From the NCBI GenBank assembly GCA_028829895.1, contig CM054177.1, positions 73,751,663-73,815,662 on the forward strand: a stretch of 64,000 nt of DNA, given 5' to 3'. The notes below the pieces were generated by a model that saw nothing but the letters and a program-made list of their open reading frames with translations, did not search any database and was not told the DNA's origin. Shown piece by piece: positions 25,340-33,500 of the stretch. Position 1 is the first letter of the stretch, and each line of letters starts with the position of its first letter. The DNA is from Sinotaia quadrata. Taxonomy: Eukaryota; Mollusca; Gastropoda; Architaenioglossa; Viviparidae. Both the position numbers and the translations under genes were made by a program.

Positions 25340-26735
25340 GTGTGATTAACTTTCATCAATTTATTCCACAACAATATTCTATAGAATCCATTATAATGCT
25401 GGTTAAACTCAAAGTATATCTTTGTCACACCTCTCTTTAACAGATTTCCGATTTATTAGAGTCCACTATTACCCGCTCACAATGTTCCACTTTTGACCTA
25501 CACCAAATGCTGTTGATGGTCCACTATTGACCTACATTACATGTATGAAGATTTATTGTATATCTACCTTCAAAGATTGACTCTGCATTTACTATCTTAA
25601 TGGAGCACAAAAATGCCCTCCATCATTATAATGACGAATTAAACTTCTACAGGTCCGTCTCCTTGTCTGTCACCATCTCTCTAGGCCTGTTCCTCGTGGC
25701 GCTAGTGATACCGCTCGGTGTGTGGTTAAAGAGATCGTGTATCCGGTTCTAATTCCGGATGTCACTGATGGTTCCTGCATTCTTTGCTTGGAATCACAGC
25801 TCCGTACAGTGTCACGCGACACTTTTGCTGCTGCTTACAAACACAAGGATTAGTTCTGTGTTTTCTGCAAACTGAAACCCTGCGAAATATACGCCATGCT
25901 GCGGCTGTCGTTCAACTGCGCGAACAGCTCAAAAGTTTCCTAAAGTCAGCGTTATCCAACCAGGGAGGATTTTGCTTGCACTCGGTTGCCGACCACGAAG
26001 GAAATGGGTCACGCTTTTTGTGATGTGGGAATGATATTTTTCCGCAGGCCCGTTTGTCGCATACTGTTGTTCCCCGTCTGACTGTGTTCTGTATGTTCTA
26101 CGTCTTCAGGTCGGCATAAAAATAAAGCAGATGACTGAAATGCTACTAGAATTGTACCTGACTGTAAGAGCACTATTGGGACTATTTTTAAATACTGTTT
26201 TTGCTGAACACCCTTAGTCCCTTCTCTGTATGGTTGTGATATTGACGTCACTCATTTTTTTCTTCCTCTCCACTCCACGACTAACACAACTCAAGCCTTC
26301 AATTACAACACACAAGCACACCTACATATGCATTTACACAAGCGCACACTGAAACACTACCGAAGCGCATGTTTATGATACATACACATACTCACATTTA
26401 TAGATCTATACACAAAAGGTCTATGTAGGCCTTTACAAACATACATTAACATACACATAGGCCAAAAGGCAACTGAACTCGTGTATTTTCTAATTCTTTT
26501 TCTCTCAACCACACACTCACACAGCATACTTTTGAAACTGAGTGGTTCCATGAATAATGAATTGTTTTATAAATGGGCATGATTTTATTTAGCATTAGAC
26601 TGAAAGTCAGTACAGAAAGAGTTAAGTTTGTGACCTCTTCTTTTTGTGTGACTCATTTTCTCCGCTCTCTCCCTGAATCTCTCCGAACCACACCCACCAC
26701 ATCACTGCACTGCATGTTTCTCTTCCTCGTTTTGA

Positions 26736-26768
<33 letters not shown>

Positions 26769-27595
26769 TCTCTCACTCTCTCTCTCTCTCTCAAAACCAC
26801 TAAATATGTCTTTCCTTATTTGTGAAAACAAACAGAACCCATAATTAGAAAGCTCACCCTCTAAGAATAATTCAGTGAAAACCAGTTCACAGCGAAATTT
26901 CCAGTGAACTAGCCAGGTCACTAACATGTAAAAGAAATAAATCATCGTCTCAATCACAAAGAGATCCAACAGATATGCCTATGTAACTCTAGCCTCCACA
27001 AGTATGTACACGTGTGTGCGTCAGAGAGCGTTGCGCGTGCTTCTGGTCTGACCTGTCGCGTCGTGCGGGGAAAAATCACATCATTGCTGCCCCTCATTCA
27101 CATATCACATCAATCGCAAGTGATTTGCGCAGACATCAAGTCAGTAGAAGACACACCAACGTCGATTAAAGCCGTTTACCTTTCGGGGCGACGCCTACAT
27201 AGGCATAGCAACCGACTGTGTTCACCCACTCACTGGCCCTCTTCACCTCCGACTTTAGCGGTCCCTTTATTTTATTTCAGTACGACGCCCTTGGGGCTCG
27301 GGCTAAAAGCGGAAAGTTTTTCATTCATAATCAGTGTACCAAATTCTAAACATAGAGGTGGGCCAATTAAAATAAATATTTCTTTGCTAAACTGTACAGT
27401 TTCTTCCTACACTCCCCACCCAACCCAGTCTCTGCAGACAGTCTATTATTTTAATCAACTTACATGTTTCGCATTTTAAAGTGGCAGCTACACAAGTATA
27501 AATGGTTCGTGGGTTTGTTTAAAAGGAGGTTTGCAAAAAGTGCAAACGAGTTAAAGTTCCACCCAAACTGTTTCCGAATAGATACGTGCAATACG

Positions 27596-27653
<58 letters not shown>

Positions 27654-30468
27654 AAGGAGGCACTTCCCTTGTGTAGGATGGACCCGGCTCAAGGGAGCAC
27701 AGATAACGCAAGCGAATGCGCATACAGACACTCACACACAAATATACATATAAATGTAATACTTCAAAGGGTGTATTTTCAAGGTCGTTTAGTTGGTCAA
27801 ATTTAAGAACAGTGCTTTCTCGGATCCCACGTATAGCCCTGTATGAGAATTGCAGAGTGGTTTCTTCCTGTTATAAAAGTTCTACAAAGACTTACAGAGT
27901 TGTTTCCTTTTTGTTTATTACAGGTTCTCCATAGACCCTTCAAACAGCATCTTGAACTGTGACTCTTCGGTGAAGCGATAAATGTCTTCTTTTGCTTGAA
28001 GAGCGTACAGATTATAGTACCAATCAGTAATCAGTAATCAGTATACACTCGTTTATTTACTGGCTTTCTATCTTTGCAGTAACATGCACTTGTCTTTTCC
28101 TCCACTTGTAGTTCTCCGAGACAATCCCTCTTTTTCAAAATAGGTCATCCATTGTGTGCGATATATACGTATCGCTTTACTAAGGATATTAGTTTACGGG
28201 AATTTTAACACATGACCCGCTCGTACAACTCTTGCAAGGATATTAGTTTACGGGAATTTTAACAAATGACCCGCTCGTACAACTCTTGCAAGAGGGTTTT
28301 ACAATACGAAAAACGGCATGCGGGATGTCGTTATGAGTCGAGAGTTCTATCTATTAAATCTTTATAGTGAGTGTATGAAAATGGCGCCATCAGAACAATA
28401 ATCTGACCTACACACTTCCGGTTAATTGTTAACGAAATCAAAGGCAATTCGAGTGAGAAGAGATTGTTTCTCTCTTCAAATCCGACTATCACCCTCGGCA
28501 GAGGCTACTTGTGATGAATATTTAGTAAGTGTATACATGTGTACGCATTTTGTTTGTTTTTTTAAATCATTTTTTAAAGCAGCATTAAGTATTACGCAAG
28601 CCAGTGGAATTCTTTTGTAATTATTCGGAAGCGGACGAGCTTCATTTAATAAATAGTTTTGGAACAGTGAATGGACGTTAACTGACGATGAGAATTTAAA
28701 CAGTTGTTTCGGGATAATAAAAAGGATAAAACATTTTCAGATTGCACATGTAAACAGGTGTACAGCCGTCTAATGGAGTCAATGGTCATATATACTCAAA
28801 TGAATCTCACATTGCTTTTTAGTCAAGCAGGAGTTATTGCGCCGTGTTTCTTTTTTCTTAAAATTAATCCTTGAAAATAAAATAATTCTCAACCATTGAA
28901 CAGCTGTCTCTCTCCTTTCCTTCGCTTTATTATCCGCTCTCTCCCTCCTTCCATCTCTCTAGTTGCACACATTCAAACACACACAAACACACACTTATAT
29001 ACACATACATACACTCACCACAATATATTTTTAAAGGATTTTCTTCATTTAAAGAATAATCTCATTCAAAAAAATATATAATTCAGCTACTAGAGGCAGG
29101 GTAGAATTAATAAAATAATAATCTACAATGAACACAGATAACGGAAAGTTCCCCCCCCCCTCACATTCAAATATAACCCCACAAATAGTAACATACTTTT
29201 ACTCTAAAGTTATATACCCAACAAATACATTTACTCTAAAAGTTATACATCCCACAAATAGTTAGATATTTTTACTATAAAATTTATATACCTCAAAACA
29301 CTCAGTTACCTTCTTCAACTTAACTCAAGTTATATAATTACTCACGTAATAAATTCAATACTTTATGTATGTCAACAATTCACGCTGTCAGTTAACTCAA
29401 CAACTCCAAACCTTTGGGTATCTCGACCGCTCACTTTAGTTTATTACCTCAAGTAAGCAAAACTTTCGGTACGTCTAATGCTCATAAGCTTTACTTATGT
29501 CAAACACTCACACCTTAAAACAACTCAGATAGCAATCAACTCAGTCCGTCGAAATGTTACAAATGTCAGCATTCTGTGAATACATATATCAGACTGTCAG
29601 CTAGTAACACACTTAAAACACCCATACAGTAAGCAAATCAGTCTCTCAAAAATATTACATACCTGAAACACCTGGTATGGGTCGAAGCTGAAAATAGAAG
29701 AACATAATGTTAGCTCACGATGATAAATCATTCACACTAGAGTGTATTAAATCAGATTCTCAACACAGACAAAAATGTAATCAAATTAAGACACCGATCA
29801 ATATAAGAATACAATCAAAATAAGATTACAGTCCAAATAAGAATGCAATCAGAGTAATACTACAATACAATTTTTAATGGTCAAAGAAAGAATATAGCCC
29901 AAGAAAGAATGTAACCCAGCACTAAGAGAATCCAGCCCATGTACGAAAGTCAGCCAATGGCAAAACAGATCAATCCTTCAATTTAAATGCAGTCAGGACA
30001 GGAAATAAAACCAACACATCTTCCAAGGTTGGAAGAAACCTTAAAGCATCCTTATAATGATATAAATGGCTCATATGTTTCTCTTTTTCTTTTTCCCTTT
30101 TCATGAAAATACGCCATACATCATCTGTCACTTGTGTGGATGGATGGTTTTAAATGTTTAACACTGCACATATTGGCTGGTCAATTTATCCATTATTATA
30201 GCTTTGAAATTGCCGCAGGCAACGAATCATTTTCAAATCGAGAAGATCCTGGAATATTTTTTACAGATGCTCACTGTTGACCTATGACGCATGTAAGGGG
30301 AAGGTAGGAAGAAAGGTCAAAGACTAGGGCAGTACAGGCATTAACGGCTTGAAGAATCGGCATTTGAAAAAAAGGTTATTTGCACGTTCTTGCACTCTGA
30401 ATCAGTGTGTGTGAAGTGGCCTGAGCAACCAGCTTGTCATTCGGGGACGTATGAATAATATAACTGCA

Positions 30469-30565
<97 letters not shown>

Positions 30566-33500
30566 ACGCGCTCAAAAACGATTCATAGTCTGTTTCACTA
30601 AGTTGATATAGAAACCAAGTGGTTATTCTGACTGTTGTTATTGCTGACACCATTCTGCGTGTGGGGACTAAAACAGTAACGTTGTGAATGTGAATCTTGT
30701 AAATCATTGGGATTACTATCACCTCTCTGCCACTGTGTAACTGTTATATTACTGCATTTGTATTCATGTTACTTAGCTGTCAGGAAGACATATACATCAT
30801 TTTTATAATTGGTCGATTGGGTTAAATTACACTGTCATTCATTTGACGTCATTCACTCTCTGTAGAATGCCCTGATTTGTAGAGTCATTTATTTAATGTC
30901 ATTCACTCTGTCGAATGACCTGATTTGTAGAGTCATTTATTTAATGTCATTCACTCTCTGTCGAATGACCTGATTTGTCGAGTCATTTATTTAATGTCAT
31001 TTACTATGTTATTGATTACCCTATGTCAAAAGGCACATTTATAATTGAAATCGTGTAGCGGACACACACACACACACACACACAAAATATATTCATACGA
31101 ACTATTCACTGCAAATGAAATAGAGTAATCGACATATTATTAAAATCTAAGCGATTTACACATTACTAGATTATTAGTGACAGAACAGTCGACAACAAGT
31201 AAAATATTGTTTTGTCGCTTAACGTCTCGTTTAGCCTATAGGCCATCAGTCATTTAAAGTCCTTTTCTCGGTGTCGACTACAATATGACACTTACCCTTG
31301 TCTCAGCCACTTAATTTACGGGGACAGATTAGGTACAACTGTACCGCCACGGTGCTAATGAACTCACGTGTCTGCGCATTCATGCTTGCGAACGTAAATT
31401 AGGGTGTGTGTGTGTTCGGGGAGGGGGGGGGGGGGTCCTATTAGCAAAAGCATCCGTTAGTGGCTTTTTTAACACGTGGCGCACTTCTGCGTTAAAAATA
31501 TACGGATATGTAGAACTATAGCCTTAGGGGCTGATCTTAATGGAGAGAGAGAGAGAGAAGAAAAAAATGATAGAAAAACAAGCTCTGTACTTCCCAAATG
31601 GAAAGGAGTGTATGACTTCCCCATGACACTGAAGCTGACTGTAATTAGCCGATATACATTACTCCAGGAACGCTGTTGTTATTGGTTGCATTTGTTCCTG
31701 GGATCAGATCTAAACAATCTGCTGACCCTGTCTACCCATGCACTAAGTTGAGCATGGCACAGTGCACTTTCTCTATGGCAGTTACCCTTATTGCTATAGA
31801 TTATACTTATAACTTTTGTTTTGGTTTTAATATTGGAAATAAATGAATGATTTAATATAACATTAAATTTTTCAACCTATGTTCCACTCTCAACCATTTA
31901 TCGTTTACTTTACATGTGTGTTGTATATTTGCAAATGCATTCTTTGTGCTTTATATTAGCAGTTTGACGTATTGTACTTTATCAGACGGTGTATACTTGT
32001 AAATGTTACGAGTTTGTATACATGCGGCGTATTCATAAATTCCATTTCAATGTCAGTATGAAGTTTCTTCACATCTTCTTCATTGTCGTCAAATTTACCG
32101 AAAGAATTTAGAGGTGAGGAAGTTTTTCATACGATTTGTATAAATCCACCACTACAACAACCACAATCTTCTTCACTATGTCCTTTCAATTACACACTGT
32201 CATAACTTTGTAATTCACCATGTCTTTCAAATCGACACAAACAAGAGATATGAACAACTGTTCTCTTGACAGCTGTTCATACTCACACAGGAAATGCTTC
32301 TTACTTTTCATAATTGTGGATTAAGCAAGGGAAAACAAGAACTAATGCAAAGTGAAATAACTGTCACCAAACATTAACGATCAGATTACTAGTAAATAAC
32401 TACGTGACTAGATAGATAGAGAGATAGATAGATATTTGTACTTAAGAAAACTTTGAGAGAGTGATTCAACAAAGAGAAATGGCAACAGTACGGGCACAGG
32501 TTCAAGATAGATACTATTCCGTAAATAATGATAAATATCATAAAGCCATCGACAACATATCTACTAGATGACTTAAACTTGTAGACAGAAATACTGATAG
32601 AATGACTAATGAGCTTAAGTAACTGACACAAATGATAACAACCAGCCAGAAAAATAAAAGTTGTGCGTGACCGATAGAATTAGTAACAAATGAGAATGAT
32701 AATGGTGATAATAACTGACATATAAATGTCATCAGAACGACTGTCTGCAAGGGGAGGCAACCAGCAAGTAATCTCTGACCAAAATCGTCAGATGCTTGAG
32801 ACTACGGGTGCTTTAATTCAATCCAAAAATCGTTGATAAAATATGCATTTGAGAGCAAAAATACACAGCTTCGTGTTCAGCTTCTTGTTCAAACCTACCT
32901 GCCCATATCGACGCGACGTGATTTCGCCGAAGGAGAACCGGGTGGAGTGGAATGCAAACTCTCGTCGCTTCCGTCCTCCGTCACTCTCTTCTCTTCGCTT
33001 TTGTCGCTATCCTTTCCATCGTATATAAAGGTGCTGTCCGCTGCTGTCGTTGTCGCTGATGGTGGAGGTGTAGTTGGCGTCGTACACGTCTCCTGGTAGC
33101 TGCGGCGGCGACTCAGCTGCCTGCGAAAAGAAGGAGCTGACACTGTTGGCGGGTAACAGAACTGGGACTTTACAAAAGAGTCGCTTTCAGTCTTTACCAA
33201 ATGGTTCGTCTTGTCTGCATTGTTTATGTACATGTCTGCACCTCCGACCGGTGGTGCCATGGTACACGACTGAACACTAACGGTGTCTACTGCAGTGTGC
33301 AAACGATCGACTTCCGTTATCGACTGAACAGCACTCTCACTGCTGGACGTGCTTACGGAATTTGGAAATGGAGTGCATGTCATGCAGGACGCTTTTTGCG
33401 CCAATCCTTCGGTCACATTCTGTGAGGTCTGTCCAGCGAGGTTTCCGGTGAACTTGCGGGACATGTCAAGCTCTGCTAAATCACAGTGTTCCTCCGCTTG

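Noticed and set aside
27012..27479. 155-codon plus-strand open frame
   Set aside because: No recognisable domain, lies in intron 2 on the opposite strand, and has no splice or codon-use support.
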